This document shows positions 40,397-50,534 of a stretch of DNA of 50,534 nt, piece by piece (position 1 is the first letter of the stretch; every line of letters starts with the position of its first letter). The stretch spans positions 1 through 50,534 of the forward strand of contig JAJRPF010000010.1 in the NCBI GenBank assembly GCA_024280885.1. Reading direction: 5' to 3'. This DNA comes from Planctomycetota bacterium (GTDB taxonomy: Bacteria > Planctomycetota > JAJSAM01 > JAJVHW01). The position numbers and the translations under genes are program-made. The notes beneath the pieces were generated by a model, which did not search any database, had not been told where the DNA came from, and worked only from the letters and a program-made list of their open reading frames with translations.

Positions 40397-41917
40397 TCAG
40401 GCTCCGATGCCGACGAGCGTCTTGCCGAGATCCTTCGACGTCTCTTCGCTCCCGTCGAACGACCACAGGATCGCCTTGCCCTCGACCGCCGTCTCGATAT
40501 GCGTCGGACGCGTCCAGATCGCGTGCAGCGCACGCAGTGTCTGCCGCGCGAAGTCCTCGCGCAGGTCGGTGCCCTCCCAGCGATGGACCAGATAGAGCTC
40601 TCCGCGATTGCGGTGGTTCGCGTCGACCAATTCGATGATGGGCTGGCCCATGTTCGTGAGCTGCTGCAGGAGCTTGGGCTTCACCGTGGCGGGATCACGA
40701 TCGAGGATCACCGTCTCGCCGGTACGCGGATCGCGTCCGAAGATGTAGAGCTTGTTCGCGTGGATGAATTCCGGCGTCAGGAACGCGTCCAGGAACGTCT
40801 GGTCGTTGTGGACGCGACGGACCTCGAAGACTTTGCGCAAGCCATCCATCGAGCCGTCGTCCCATGTGCGCATGCGCTCCGCATCGCCGCACTCGGTCCA
40901 CTCTTTGCCATGCGCGCCGCGATTCCAACGATCCTCGATGTCGTGCAGGAGATCGAAGCCGAGTCGATACGGATTGATGCGACCGGGTTGCGTCGCCAGC
41001 GTGCTCGCGTGCTTGTCGGCGTAGTCGACGATCTCCTTCTGTTCGAGGAGCCGGGTCGTCATGAGTCGGCTGTGGCAGAAGCATGCCCAGCCCTCGTTGA
41101 TGATCTTCGTCATCGCCTGCGGCGCGAAGTAGTAGGCCTCTTCGTGCACGATGTCAATGCAGTCGGCCTGCCAGTCCGCGATCGGAGCGTGATGGAGAAG
41201 GAACCCGAGGATGTCGCGCGTCGGTTGCGCCGGAAAGCTCTCGCGTTCGCGCAGTCCTTCCGCGATTTCGACGCGCTCCTTCTCGAGCGCTTCACGGGGG
41301 TTGATGTACGGCTCCATATAGCGATGCGAGACCGGGAAGCGCTGCACCTGCCCGGCGGCGAGCCGATCCGCATCCAACTCCTGCTTCGGCTCCTCCTCGG
41401 CCCGATGGCGGCGGATGTACAGTCCCATCGGGTCGATCAAATTCTCGAGCGAGAGGCAGTGATCGAGGAAGACCTCGACTGCGTCTGCGCCCTGCCGATC
41501 GACGTGGCGCCGCACGCGCGTGCCGTGGTTCGCCATGACATCGACCATCTTCCGATCGGTCGGAGCGAACCACGCGTTGTTGCGGAAGAAGTCGGCGTGA
41601 CCGTAGACGTGCGCCATGACGAGCTTCTGCTCCATCAGGGTATTCGTCTTCATCAGGTACGCGTAGCAGGGGTCGGTGTTGATGACGAGTTCGTAGATCT
41701 TGCCGAGGCCGTACTCGTACGTCTTCTGCAGACGCCGGTACTCCATGCCGAAGCGCCAGTGCGGATAGCGGACGGGGAACCCGCCATACGCCGCAATCAT
41801 GTTCAACTCGTCGGAGTCCACCGGCTCGAAGACCACCTCGGGAAAGTCGAGTCCGAAGTCGAGAGCCGCCTCGCGAGCGGCATCGCGGATGCGCACAAGT
41901 TCCGGAGGGAGTGTCAT
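40397..41917 (-). CDS. SpoVR family protein
   Basis: A 506-residue cytoplasmic protein, close to E. coli YcgB (510). Family blocks are FGLDFPEVVFEPVDSDELNMIAAYGGFPVRYPHWRFGMEY, YELVINTDPCYAYLMKTN, MAHVYGHADFFRNNAWF, VHEEAYYFAPQAMTKIINEGWACFCHSRLMT and NPYRLGFDLLHDIEDRWNRG. Its biochemistry is unsettled; it is linked to sporulation cortex in Bacillus and to stress adaptation elsewhere. ATG 41917 has AGGAGG 8 bases upstream, which excludes the GTG at 41941. It is the third gene of the PrkA-DUF444-SpoVR trio, 13 bases after the DUF444 stop. Confidence 0.94.
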   Translation of the reverse strand: MTLPPELVRIRDAAREAALDFGLDFPEVVFEPVDSDELNMIAAYGGFPVRYPHWRFGMEYRRLQKTYEYGLGKIYELVINTDPCYAYLMKTNTLMEQKLVMAHVYGHADFFRNNAWFAPTDRKMVDVMANHGTRVRRHVDRQGADAVEVFLDHCLSLENLIDPMGLYIRRHRAEEEPKQELDADRLAAGQVQRFPVSHRYMEPYINPREALEKERVEIAEGLRERESFPAQPTRDILGFLLHHAPIADWQADCIDIVHEEAYYFAPQAMTKIINEGWACFCHSRLMTTRLLEQKEIVDYADKHASTLATQPGRINPYRLGFDLLHDIEDRWNRGAHGKEWTECGDAERMRTWDDGSMDGLRKVFEVRRVHNDQTFLDAFLTPEFIHANKLYIFGRDPRTGETVILDRDPATVKPKLLQQLTNMGQPIIELVDANHRNRGELYLVHRWEGTDLREDFARQTLRALHAIWTRPTHIETAVEGKAILWSFDGSEETSKDLGKTLVGIGA

Positions 41918-41930
41918 CGGCGCATCCTCC

Positions 41931-43016
41931 TCACCGCCCACGCCTCAGGAATTCGCGCAGGCAGTCGAGGATGCCGTCGCGGTCCGGGATGTCGCAGGTG
42001 ACCAGGCGCTCGTCGTCGCCGAAGCGCTGATCGAGGTCGTGCTTGAACTGTCCGGAGCCGTACGCGCTCTTGACTTGCCCGTACGCAAACTGATTGGACT
42101 TCGGGAGGAGCGACTCGTCGAGCAGTCGCAGACATTCGGTCGTGTCGCCACCACTCCAATTGTCCCCATCGCTGAATTGGAAGCAGTAGACGTTCCACTG
42201 ATCGGGCGGGTAGTCGGCGTCGATGATCTGATCGACGAGTCGGTACGCGCTGCTGATTTTCGTGCCGCCGGACTCCTTCAGGTGGAAGAAGTTGTGGCGA
42301 TCGACCTCGCGCGCAGCCGCATCGTGTACGACGTAGCGCGTGGCCACGTTGCGGTATTGCGATTTGATCCAGGTGTCGAGCCAGAACGCCGCATTGCGCA
42401 CGACCTCCTTCTGCTCCGTCCCCATCGACCCCGACACGTCCATCATGTAGAGGATGGCGGCCGAGGACTCCGGAACGGGGCTGACATCGAAGCTGCGGAA
42501 GCGCTCGTCGTCGCGCTGCGGAATGATGCGCGGCGCCGCAGGGTCGTAGGTCCCGGTCGCGATCTGGCGCTTCAGTGCGTTGCGAAACGTGCGCTTGAAA
42601 TGCCGCAGACTGTGCGGACCGACGCGCCGGATGTCGCGGTACCGACGCACGTCCGTCACGACGTTCTGGCGCCCTCGCGGCTCGATGTGTGGCAGCTCAA
42701 GTTCCTCGCCGAGGATCGCGGCCAACTCGTCGAGCGTGACCTCGGCTTCGAGTTCGTGGTCGCCGGGGTCCTCGCCCGGTTCGCTGCCGACACCTTCACC
42801 CTCTTCGCCCTCGCCCTGTCCCACTCCCGAACCCCCGCGATCGCCGAACGTGAATTTCGGCAAGTTGATCTCGGGCAACGGAACGGCGACGACGCGACCG
42901 CCTTGCAGCGTCTTGAGTTCGCCCTGACTGACGTACTTGCGCAGGTTCTTGCGGATCTGTCCACGAACGATGCGCCGGAACCGGCTGACGTCCGTATCGA
43001 CTCTCCGCATCGGCAT
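41931..43016 (-). CDS. DUF444 (YeaH/YhbH) family protein with VWA domain
   Basis: A 361-residue protein. An N-terminal basic part (MPMRRVDTDVSRFRRIVRGQIRKNLRKYVSQGE) is followed by an acidic Gly/Glu linker (about 60-90) and a von Willebrand A domain whose metal site DVSGS is at 193-197 (YMMDVSGSMGTEQKE). The C-terminal half includes GGTKISSAYRLVDQII and FQFSDGDNWSGGDT. The family acts with PrkA and SpoVR in nutrient-starvation signalling. It begins 2 bases after the prkA stop, so it is coupled; ATG 43010 is an alternative start. Slightly shorter than E. coli YeaH (427). Confidence 0.93.
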   Translation of the reverse strand: MPMRRVDTDVSRFRRIVRGQIRKNLRKYVSQGELKTLQGGRVVAVPLPEINLPKFTFGDRGGSGVGQGEGEEGEGVGSEPGEDPGDHELEAEVTLDELAAILGEELELPHIEPRGRQNVVTDVRRYRDIRRVGPHSLRHFKRTFRNALKRQIATGTYDPAAPRIIPQRDDERFRSFDVSPVPESSAAILYMMDVSGSMGTEQKEVVRNAAFWLDTWIKSQYRNVATRYVVHDAAAREVDRHNFFHLKESGGTKISSAYRLVDQIIDADYPPDQWNVYCFQFSDGDNWSGGDTTECLRLLDESLLPKSNQFAYGQVKSAYGSGQFKHDLDQRFGDDERLVTCDIPDRDGILDCLREFLRRGR

Positions 43017-43018
43017 GG

Positions 43019-45115
<2,097 letters not shown>

Positions 45116-45207
45116 GCTGGGTCCTCGCTGGTACCGGTGTACCGGTCGTCGCTCCGGGACTTCTCGGAGTCTTCGCTTCTGCACCCGCCGTTGTGGGCGG
45201 TGGGCCC

Positions 45208-45236
45208 ATTATCGCCCAACGCGGCGCGCTTGGCGA
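45208..45236 (-). promoter_or_regulatory. Candidate promoter for the prkA operon
   Basis: On the minus strand TCGCCA (45231-45236), a 17-base spacer and GATAAT (45208-45213) match sigma70 at four and five of six positions. The -10 lies about 93 bases upstream of the prkA start; the leader contains two ACCGGT palindromes about 8 bases apart. Confidence 0.45.
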
Positions 45237-45268
45237 CGCTCGACCCAACTTGTTTCTCGGAACGCTCG

Positions 45269-45676
45269 TCAGGACGCCGTCGCGCGCGTGGCGAGGAACT
45301 GCGTGGCGATGCCGATCAGAGCTCCCACACCGTCGGCGAGAACGTCGGCGAGATCCGCGCAGCGTCCCGGGACGAAGCTCTGATGCCACTCGTCGAGTAC
45401 GCCGAAGACGACGCAGAACGTGAACGCGGTCAGCCACGCCGGGGGCACGCGCAGATGGGAGAACGCGCGCGCGGCGAGGAAGCCTCCGGCTGCGAATTCG
45501 GCGCCGTGCAACACGTAGTCGGGCAGGTCGATGAGAATGCCCACCGTGTCGCCCGGATCGGGTCGCGACGAGAGGTACCACACGAGCGCACACCACACAG
45601 CGAGCAGCGCGTACGTCGGCCCGTGGTACTGCGGCCGGAATCCGTCGATCTGGTCTGTGTGCGTTGCGGGTGCCAT
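45269..45676 (-). CDS. VanZ-like membrane protein
   Basis: A 135-residue, four-helix membrane protein of the VanZ-like family. Family markers are WYLSSRPDPGD after the first helix, PDYVLHGAEFAAGGFLAARAF in the second, and DEWHQSFVPGRCADLADVLADGVGALIG towards the end. VanZ itself gives low-level teicoplanin resistance, but most relatives have no known function. ATG 45676 is chosen because it opens just before the hydrophilic leader; 83 upstream open codons, partly antisense to nothing conserved, are discarded. It lies between the HEAT-repeat gene and prkA on the same strand. Confidence 0.85.
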   Translation of the reverse strand: MAPATHTDQIDGFRPQYHGPTYALLAVWCALVWYLSSRPDPGDTVGILIDLPDYVLHGAEFAAGGFLAARAFSHLRVPPAWLTAFTFCVVFGVLDEWHQSFVPGRCADLADVLADGVGALIGIATQFLATRATAS

Positions 45677-45770
45677 TCGTGGAGAGAGTGTGCCCGATGA
45701 CGCGGCCGAGCGCGTGAGATGTCGCCGTGATGCCCGGCGGCGCATTGCGATCGGCGACTCCGGCGCGCGC

Positions 45771-47348
45771 TCAGTCCATCCGTGTGGACTCGGGATTGCC
45801 AGACTTGATCCTCGCGATGGAGCGGCGGATGTAGTTCTGGACGTTCTTCCAGCGCTGCTCATCGGAGTCCCGCAATTCCTCGAGTTTCGGGAGCGCTTCG
45901 TTCGCACCGATGCGACCCAATGCATCGATGTAGTTGATGAGCGTCCGGTAGTCGGTCTCCTCGTCGAGCCGGTCGAGGATCGGCTTCGTGGCGTTCGGAT
46001 CTCGATTCACAGTGAGCGACCGCGCCGCGGCTCGGCGCGTGTTGCCGGACTCCGCGTCGAGGAGCTTGACGAGTGCGTCAGTGGCCTTGAACGAGCGCGT
46101 CTCACCAAGCGCGACGGCGACCTCGCTCTCGAAGCGCTCGTCACGCTCCTGCGTGAGCAGGGCCGAGATCTGCACGGCCGCATCGTCACCACGCGCCTCT
46201 CGTAGGCTGTGCAGCGCGATCCCACGCATGCCGTCCGTATCGTCGCGCGCGTACGCCACGACAGGAGCGAGCAGATCACCACCGATGGCCGCCGCAGCCG
46301 AGAGCGCGCTGCCGCGGATGCCCAGGCGAGCGTCTTCGCTCTCGATGAACTCCGTGGCCGACGGGTCCTCGATCAGGCGTCGAATCTCGCCGCGTAGCTC
46401 GTCGTCGGCTCGCTCGCCGTGCAGATGCGCAACGGTGACTACCATACCGACGAGTTCCTCGTCGCCGCTGGCGCGCCCCTCGCGCAGCGTCTGCGCGAGC
46501 ACCGCGCCGGCCCCGTCCGATTTCCCCAGCGCCGTCACGATCACGCCGCGCAGGTTGTCGTCCTGGTGCGCGCGCAGAGACTCGACCAGAGACGCGCCGG
46601 CATCGCGCCCGCCGATCCCGCCCAGCGCCATGTACGCATGCCGAAGCAATGCGGGGTCGGTGTCCGGATCGCTCGTCAACGTGCGCACCGTCGTGAGCGC
46701 GGCGGCGCTGCCGTTCTTCGCGAGCGCGTCGAGTGCGGCCATACGCACCTCGATCGGCCAGGACACGTTCGAAGCGCGCGCGGCCAGTGCCAGCCCCGCG
46801 GCATCGCTCGTCACCTGACCCAGCGCCAGCACGGCGTCGAGGCGCGTGTCTTCCCCATCGAAGAACGCGATCAAGCTCTCGACGATATCAGCCGGGATCT
46901 CCTCGCCATTGCGCTGAAAGACGTCGATCATCCGGCGGATTTCTTCCCAGTGCCGGACCTCGATCGCCTTGCGAATCGAGTCGGCCGATACGGTGAAGAT
47001 CGGGCCGTTCGGGTCGCGTGGGTCGCCGCCGATGAAGACCACATCGTCGTCCCAATCGTCGCCCCCGCCTCCTCCCGCGCGAACGCGGTCGGTTCGGCGT
47101 CGCGTCGTCGGGTCGGCGTCCGGCCAGAGCTGATGTGTCACGCCTTCGCCGTCGTCGGGGATCGGATCGTCGTCGCTCATGATCACGAGCAGGCTCGCGG
47201 CGAGTAACGCAGCGGCAGCCGACATCACCACGACGAGGAAGACGCGCGTCGTGCCGCGCACGCCAGAGGACATTGGGGTTCCGCGTGTCCCCGTTGCCAG
47301 CGGAGTTGTGCGGGATCGATCGAGACTCGGGGAGCGGAATGGGTTCAT
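45771..47348 (-). CDS. Membrane-anchored HEAT-repeat protein
   Basis: A 525-residue protein. A basic N-terminus is followed by one membrane helix (about 36-60, FLVVVMSAAAALLAASLLVIM), an acidic, Gly-rich linker (about 62-125, with a run of Gly and DDWDDD), and HEAT/armadillo repeats from about 135 on (RMAALDALAKNGSAAALTTV, LRGVIVTALGKSDGAGAVLAQ, FESEVAVALGETRSFKATDALVKLLD). It is probably an envelope scaffold; no enzyme motif is seen. The start is ATG 47348; ATG 47273 (MSSGVRGTT) is equally plausible. A hairpin lies 17 bases upstream of the first. Confidence 0.82.
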   Translation of the reverse strand: MNPFRSPSLDRSRTTPLATGTRGTPMSSGVRGTTRVFLVVVMSAAAALLAASLLVIMSDDDPIPDDGEGVTHQLWPDADPTTRRRTDRVRAGGGGGDDWDDDVVFIGGDPRDPNGPIFTVSADSIRKAIEVRHWEEIRRMIDVFQRNGEEIPADIVESLIAFFDGEDTRLDAVLALGQVTSDAAGLALAARASNVSWPIEVRMAALDALAKNGSAAALTTVRTLTSDPDTDPALLRHAYMALGGIGGRDAGASLVESLRAHQDDNLRGVIVTALGKSDGAGAVLAQTLREGRASGDEELVGMVVTVAHLHGERADDELRGEIRRLIEDPSATEFIESEDARLGIRGSALSAAAAIGGDLLAPVVAYARDDTDGMRGIALHSLREARGDDAAVQISALLTQERDERFESEVAVALGETRSFKATDALVKLLDAESGNTRRAAARSLTVNRDPNATKPILDRLDEETDYRTLINYIDALGRIGANEALPKLEELRDSDEQRWKNVQNYIRRSIARIKSGNPESTRMD

Positions 47349-47364
47349 GGGTTCTCGCAGCGTA

Positions 47365-47391
47365 CCACGCGCCCGCAATGCGGACGCGTGG
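47365..47391 (-). other. Hairpin in the leader of the HEAT-repeat gene
   Basis: A stem of 7 bp plus 4 bp with one mismatch (47365-47376 with 47380-47391) and a 3-base loop sits 17 bases upstream of ATG 47348. It could modulate ribosome access. The rest of the 294-base gap up to 47642 shows nothing I can name. Confidence 0.4.
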
Positions 47392-47642
47392 CGGCCCTGA
47401 CATCCCCGATCGCAAGCGGCCGTCTTCCGTGGAATGCACGAGCCTGCGGCAGAGAGATGAAAGCCTGATCTGACGCGCCTCGCGCGCCGTCGCCGTTTGG
47501 CCCACGCAGGGCCACCAACCGCGCGATTGGACGTTCGAGCGGCGCACGATCCACCGGGAATTCCGCGGCCTCCGTCACGTGGCCCCGAACCGAGTGTGTC
47601 CGGAGTTGCGTTCCGCTGGCCCATCCCGCGCGCTCTCAACTC

Positions 47643-48389
47643 TCAGCCGCGGCGCTCCACCGCAGCCCGAACGAGGGCATCGAAGAGCGTCTGATCACAT
47701 GGAGCCTCGGAGCTCTCCCGTTCGGGATGCCATTGCACCCCCACCACGAATCCGTCGTGGGCCTCGACCGCCTCGATTGCCCCGTCGTCTGTCCAGGCGG
47801 TGGCCCTGAGGCTCTCCGCCACGCGCGCGACGGCCTGATGGTGGTAGGAGTTGACCATCGGCCGAGCCTTCTCGGAGCCCGCGAGCCGGGCGAGCCAGGA
47901 ACCCTCGGCGAGACGCAGCGCGTGCGTGACGCCGCCCGCATGCGCCGCGCGCGCCGGCACGTCGGGCAGGTGCTGATCGATGTCGCCACCGAGCGCGATG
48001 TTGAGCATCTGCGCGCCGCGGCAGATCGCGAGCGTCGGGATGCCACGCGCGCCGATCTCGCGACAGAGCGCCAGTTCGTACACGTCACGGCGCGGGTCGT
48101 CGAGCGTGATCGCCGGATGGTCCTCCTGGCCGAAGTAACGACCGGGCGGGTCATCACCACCGCAAAGGACGAACGCGTCAAACAACTGCGCGTCGGCGGC
48201 GGGATCGCGCTCGACGCGCCAATCGATGATCTCGCACTCGAGGGGCACGCCGACTGCGGAAGCGCCACCAACGCCACAGACCTCGGCCGCACGCTCGACC
48301 GCATCCACATAGTGGCGCACTTTCTCCGTGCCCTGATCGACGACCCCGATCCGGACGGGGCGCTGCGCGGCGTCTGTCATGGCGGCCAT
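47643..48389 (-). CDS. Class I glutamine amidotransferase-like protein (peptidase C26)
   Basis: A 248-residue cytoplasmic hydrolase of the gamma-glutamyl-GABA hydrolase (PuuD-like) group. The catalytic triad is present: C123 in LAICRGAQMLN, and H221 with E223 in VQWHPE. FDAFVLCGGDDPPGRYFG carries the oxyanion Gly pair, and NSYHHQAV is the C26 hallmark. There is no synthetase domain, so it probably acts on a free gamma-glutamyl compound. ATG 48389 is used; ATG 48380 is an alternative. It is divergent from the GHMP kinase gene, 127 bases away. Confidence 0.9.
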   Translation of the reverse strand: MAAMTDAAQRPVRIGVVDQGTEKVRHYVDAVERAAEVCGVGGASAVGVPLECEIIDWRVERDPAADAQLFDAFVLCGGDDPPGRYFGQEDHPAITLDDPRRDVYELALCREIGARGIPTLAICRGAQMLNIALGGDIDQHLPDVPARAAHAGGVTHALRLAEGSWLARLAGSEKARPMVNSYHHQAVARVAESLRATAWTDDGAIEAVEAHDGFVVGVQWHPERESSEAPCDQTLFDALVRAAVERRG

Positions 48390-48516
48390 CGTAGTCCGAC
48401 GAGAACGACGAGGCGCGGACTTGTGAGGTTCTCGTGGTGGCGCCCCACATATGGTGGCTCATGTCGTGGCGCATGATCTCGTGGAACGGGGCCCCACCGC
48501 CGCGTAGATTCCCCGC

Positions 48517-49554
48517 ATGACCAGACGCTCATCGCCCGCAGAGAACACGTCGCGCGCAGCCAGCCCGCCGCTCATCAAGGTCTCCGCTCCGGCGCGGATC
48601 GACCTCGCGGGCGGCACGCTCGACATCTTCCCGATCAGCCAGCTCGAGCAGGGCGCCGTCACCGTGAACCTGGGCATCGACCGCTACGCGACGGCCACCG
48701 CGCGCGCCCGCACCGACGGGCGCTTCGTCCTGAAGGCAGTCGACCGCAAGCTCAGCGAGCGTCTGGACAATCGCGAGGCTCTCGCGTCGAGCGCGCTCCT
48801 CCCTCTGCATCGCGAGGTCGCGCTCCACGTCGGTCCGCAGTCCGGCATCGACCTGACGACACGCAGCGGAGTGCCCGCCGGGTCCGGGCTCGGCGGATCG
48901 TCCACACTCGTGATCTGCATGTTGAAGGCCGCCGCCGCCGCACGCGGAGGCCGACCCGGCGCCGCCCACCTCCTGCGGCTGGCGAGCGACATCGAAGCGC
49001 GCGTGATCGGCGTCCCGACCGGACAACAAGATCACGTCGGCGCTCTCTACGGTGGGCTCTCCGCGATCACCTACCCGCCGGGCGGCACGAAGCGTGTCGC
49101 GGTGCGCGCCGATATCCACGCCCTCGGCAAGCGATTGGTGCTGGTCTACACAGGCAAGCCGCACGACTCAGCGGTCAACAACTGGGCCATCACGCGCAAG
49201 TACATCGAACGCCATCGCGGCGTCCGGCGGCATATCGGCGAGATCGCACAAGCCGCACGCGAACTGCTCGCCGCGCTCCGCGCCGGAGACCTCGACGGCG
49301 CGGGGCGCGCGATGCAATCCGAGTGGGAAGCCCGCAAGCGACTCGCCCCGGGGGTCACGACACCATTGATCGAGAAGATCGGTCAGCAGACAACCGCCGC
49401 GGGCGCGATCGGCATGAAAGTCTGCGGCGCGGGCGGCGGCGGTTGTGTCGTGCTCTTCGTGGGCGCGGGACGCCGCGCCACCGTTGAACGCGCCGCGAAG
49501 GCAGCAGGCGGGACACTTCTGCGCTTCAAGCCAGCGCTGCGGGGCGCAGAGTGA
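48517..49554 (+). CDS. GHMP sugar kinase, heptose-kinase type
   Basis: A 345-residue kinase. Motif 1 is VSAPARIDLAGGTLDIFPI, motif 2 is PAGSGLGGSST at 120-130 (phosphate loop), and motif 3 is KVCGAGGGGCVVLF near the C-terminus. GVPTGQQDHVGALYGG is typical of the galactokinase/D-glycero-D-manno-heptose 7-phosphate kinase (HddA) branch, so an ADP- or GDP-heptose-like sugar route is likely, but the exact sugar is not fixed. ATG 48517 has no clear Shine-Dalgarno. Its TGA overlaps the GTG start of the phosphatase gene. Confidence 0.85.
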   Translation: MTRRSSPAENTSRAASPPLIKVSAPARIDLAGGTLDIFPISQLEQGAVTVNLGIDRYATATARARTDGRFVLKAVDRKLSERLDNREALASSALLPLHREVALHVGPQSGIDLTTRSGVPAGSGLGGSSTLVICMLKAAAAARGGRPGAAHLLRLASDIEARVIGVPTGQQDHVGALYGGLSAITYPPGGTKRVAVRADIHALGKRLVLVYTGKPHDSAVNNWAITRKYIERHRGVRRHIGEIAQAARELLAALRAGDLDGAGRAMQSEWEARKRLAPGVTTPLIEKIGQQTTAAGAIGMKVCGAGGGGCVVLFVGAGRRATVERAAKAAGGTLLRFKPALRGAE

Positions 49555-50267
49555 CGGATCCGGGAGCAGTACGAAACGACGCGCACGTCCCCATCGACGC
49601 CATCGTCCTGGATCTCGACGACACAATCCTCGACACCGCGTCGCTCCTCGTTCCCATCGCCGATCAACGTGCCGTGCAGGCGATGATCGCCAAGGGGCTA
49701 CCGGTCGCCGCCGACATCGCGCACACAACACTCCGCGAACTGCGCAGCCAAGGCGTGGAAGACCTCTTCGGCGAGATCGCCAAACGCCACGGAGGATCGC
49801 CGGAGTCCGCCGCCGCAGCGACGCATGCGTTCTTCCGCTACGACGTCCCCCCCATCGCCCTCGAACCCGAGATCGAAGCCGCTCTGCACACCCTGCACGG
49901 CATCGCCCCACTCGCCCTGCTCACGGCGGGCTTCGAGACCACGCAACGCCAGAAGGTCGCGCGCCTCGACATCGAAGCACTCTTCGTCGAATGCGTCTAC
50001 GTACGGCTCGGCAACCCCGACGGCAAGGAACCCGCCCTCCGCGCACTCCTCACTCGCCACAACTGGCGACCCGAGCACGTCGTGGTCGTCGGCGACCGCC
50101 CGGCCTCAGACATCCGCGCAGGCAACGCCCTCGGCTGCCGCACGGTCCTCGTCCGCACCGCCGGAGGAGAGTTCGCGGAACACGCCCCCGACGGCCCGGC
50201 AGAGACGCCATGGCGGACGATTCCGTCGCTCGCCCACCTCCCCGACTTGCTCCGCAGTCTCGCGTAA
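49551..50267 (+). CDS. HAD-superfamily hydrolase
   Basis: A 238-residue HAD phosphatase. Motif I is DLDDT with nucleophile D21 and acid/base D23; motif II is LLTAGF; motif III lysine is in GNPDGKEPAL; motif IV is VVVVGDRPASDIRAG. A helical cap lies between I and II, subclass IA. The start GTG 49551 overlaps the kinase stop (GTGA), so the two are translated as a pair and may act on successive sugar-phosphate intermediates. It could equally be a general phosphoglycolate- or 5'-nucleotide-type phosphatase. Confidence 0.85.
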   Translation: MTDPGAVRNDAHVPIDAIVLDLDDTILDTASLLVPIADQRAVQAMIAKGLPVAADIAHTTLRELRSQGVEDLFGEIAKRHGGSPESAAAATHAFFRYDVPPIALEPEIEAALHTLHGIAPLALLTAGFETTQRQKVARLDIEALFVECVYVRLGNPDGKEPALRALLTRHNWRPEHVVVVGDRPASDIRAGNALGCRTVLVRTAGGEFAEHAPDGPAETPWRTIPSLAHLPDLLRSLA

Positions 50268-50296
50268 CCGGCGGCCTCGCCCTCGACTTCGACGGA

Positions 50297-50534
50297 TCAA
50301 CTCGCGGCCGGTTCTTCGTCGTCCTTCACATCCTGCGCCGTATGGCTCTTCTCGTCGCGCATGCGTCGCGCAAGCGCCGCCGCCGCCCGCATCTCACGGT
50401 CGTTCTCCGGTTCTCGTCCGCCCGGACAATTGCGCGTGTAGATGAGTTCACTGCCTTCGATCCAGATCGGATCGGCAGTCCGCCCGAGCGGCACCAACCA
50501 GCCACCTTCCTGGAAGAAGTGGTGGTGACGGCCG
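50297..50534 (-). CDS. 3' part of an unknown gene, cut by the window edge
   Basis: An open frame runs from the window edge to a TGA at 50297-50299, 78 codons. It reads GRHHHFFQEGGWLVPLGRT at the edge, then PIWIEGSELIYTRNCPGGREPEN, a charged helix (REMRAAAALARRMRDEK) and an acidic end. No stop occurs before the edge, so the start is outside the window. Not recognised. It is tail to tail with the HAD gene, 29 bases apart. Confidence 0.55.
   Translation of the reverse strand, partial: GRHHHFFQEGGWLVPLGRTADPIWIEGSELIYTRNCPGGREPENDREMRAAAALARRMRDEKSHTAQDVKDDEEPAAS

Noticed and set aside
47349..47639. 97-codon N-terminal extension of the HEAT-repeat protein
   Set aside because: Arg-rich and without a membrane or signal segment at its start; the membrane helix suits a start at 47348 or 47273.

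Overview
The window (about 63% G+C by eye) looks like part of a chromosome from a planctomycete-like bacterium. The main support is EF-Tu, whose switch I reads KTVTIAV where most bacteria have RGITIN; as I remember it, planctomycete EF-Tu has this form. A SecE with three membrane segments and a PVC-like RpoB agree. No 16S rRNA or whole-genome comparison was available, so the phylum is an inference.

Layout. (1) 140-15400, minus strand: a transcription/translation superoperon read as promoter (15364-15392), tRNA-Gly, tRNA-Thr, tuf, rpmG, tRNA-Trp, secE, nusG, rplK, rplA, rplJ, rplL, rpoB, rpoC, rpsL, rpsG, ending in a hairpin with no fusA in the remaining 139 bases. (2) 15500-22490: mixed housekeeping genes: an MscS channel, MiaE, a tiny lipoprotein, DNA polymerase IV, a truncated haemoglobin, an unknown membrane-anchored protein, an MFS exporter, a DUF1579 protein and a GyrI-like ligand-binding protein. 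(3) 22497-39959: the notable part, a surface/periplasmic redox island. It encodes five multihaem c-type cytochromes with 52 haem-attachment motifs in total (12, 12, 4, 9 and 15), three NHL beta-propeller proteins, a large predicted outer-membrane beta-barrel, an exported metallo-beta-lactamase-fold hydrolase and a thioredoxin-fold/TPR protein without a CxxC. Genes are tightly coupled (ATGA and TGATG overlaps). (4) 40014-40309: tRNA-Thr(TGT) and tRNA-Tyr with a terminator. (5) 40397-45115: the PrkA / DUF444 (YeaH) / SpoVR stress-signalling trio. (6) 45269-50534: a VanZ-like protein, a HEAT-repeat protein, a class I glutamine amidotransferase, a GHMP sugar kinase overlapping a HAD phosphatase, and the 3' end of an unknown gene cut by the window edge.

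How the island may work (inference): a tetrahaem cytochrome, whose motif spacing recalls OmcE-type filament cytochromes, starts a minus-strand series: tetrahaem, NHL lipoprotein, beta-barrel, NHL protein, 12-haem cytochrome, NHL protein, FN3/12-haem cytochrome. A strong GC hairpin with a T-rich tail just after the tetrahaem gene suggests it is made in excess over the downstream parts, as expected for a structural subunit. CRP/FNR-like dyads sit in both large regulatory gaps of the series. Together these parts fit a trans-outer-membrane electron conduit with extracellular cytochromes, of a composition I do not recognise as a described system. No cytochrome c maturation genes are present in the window.
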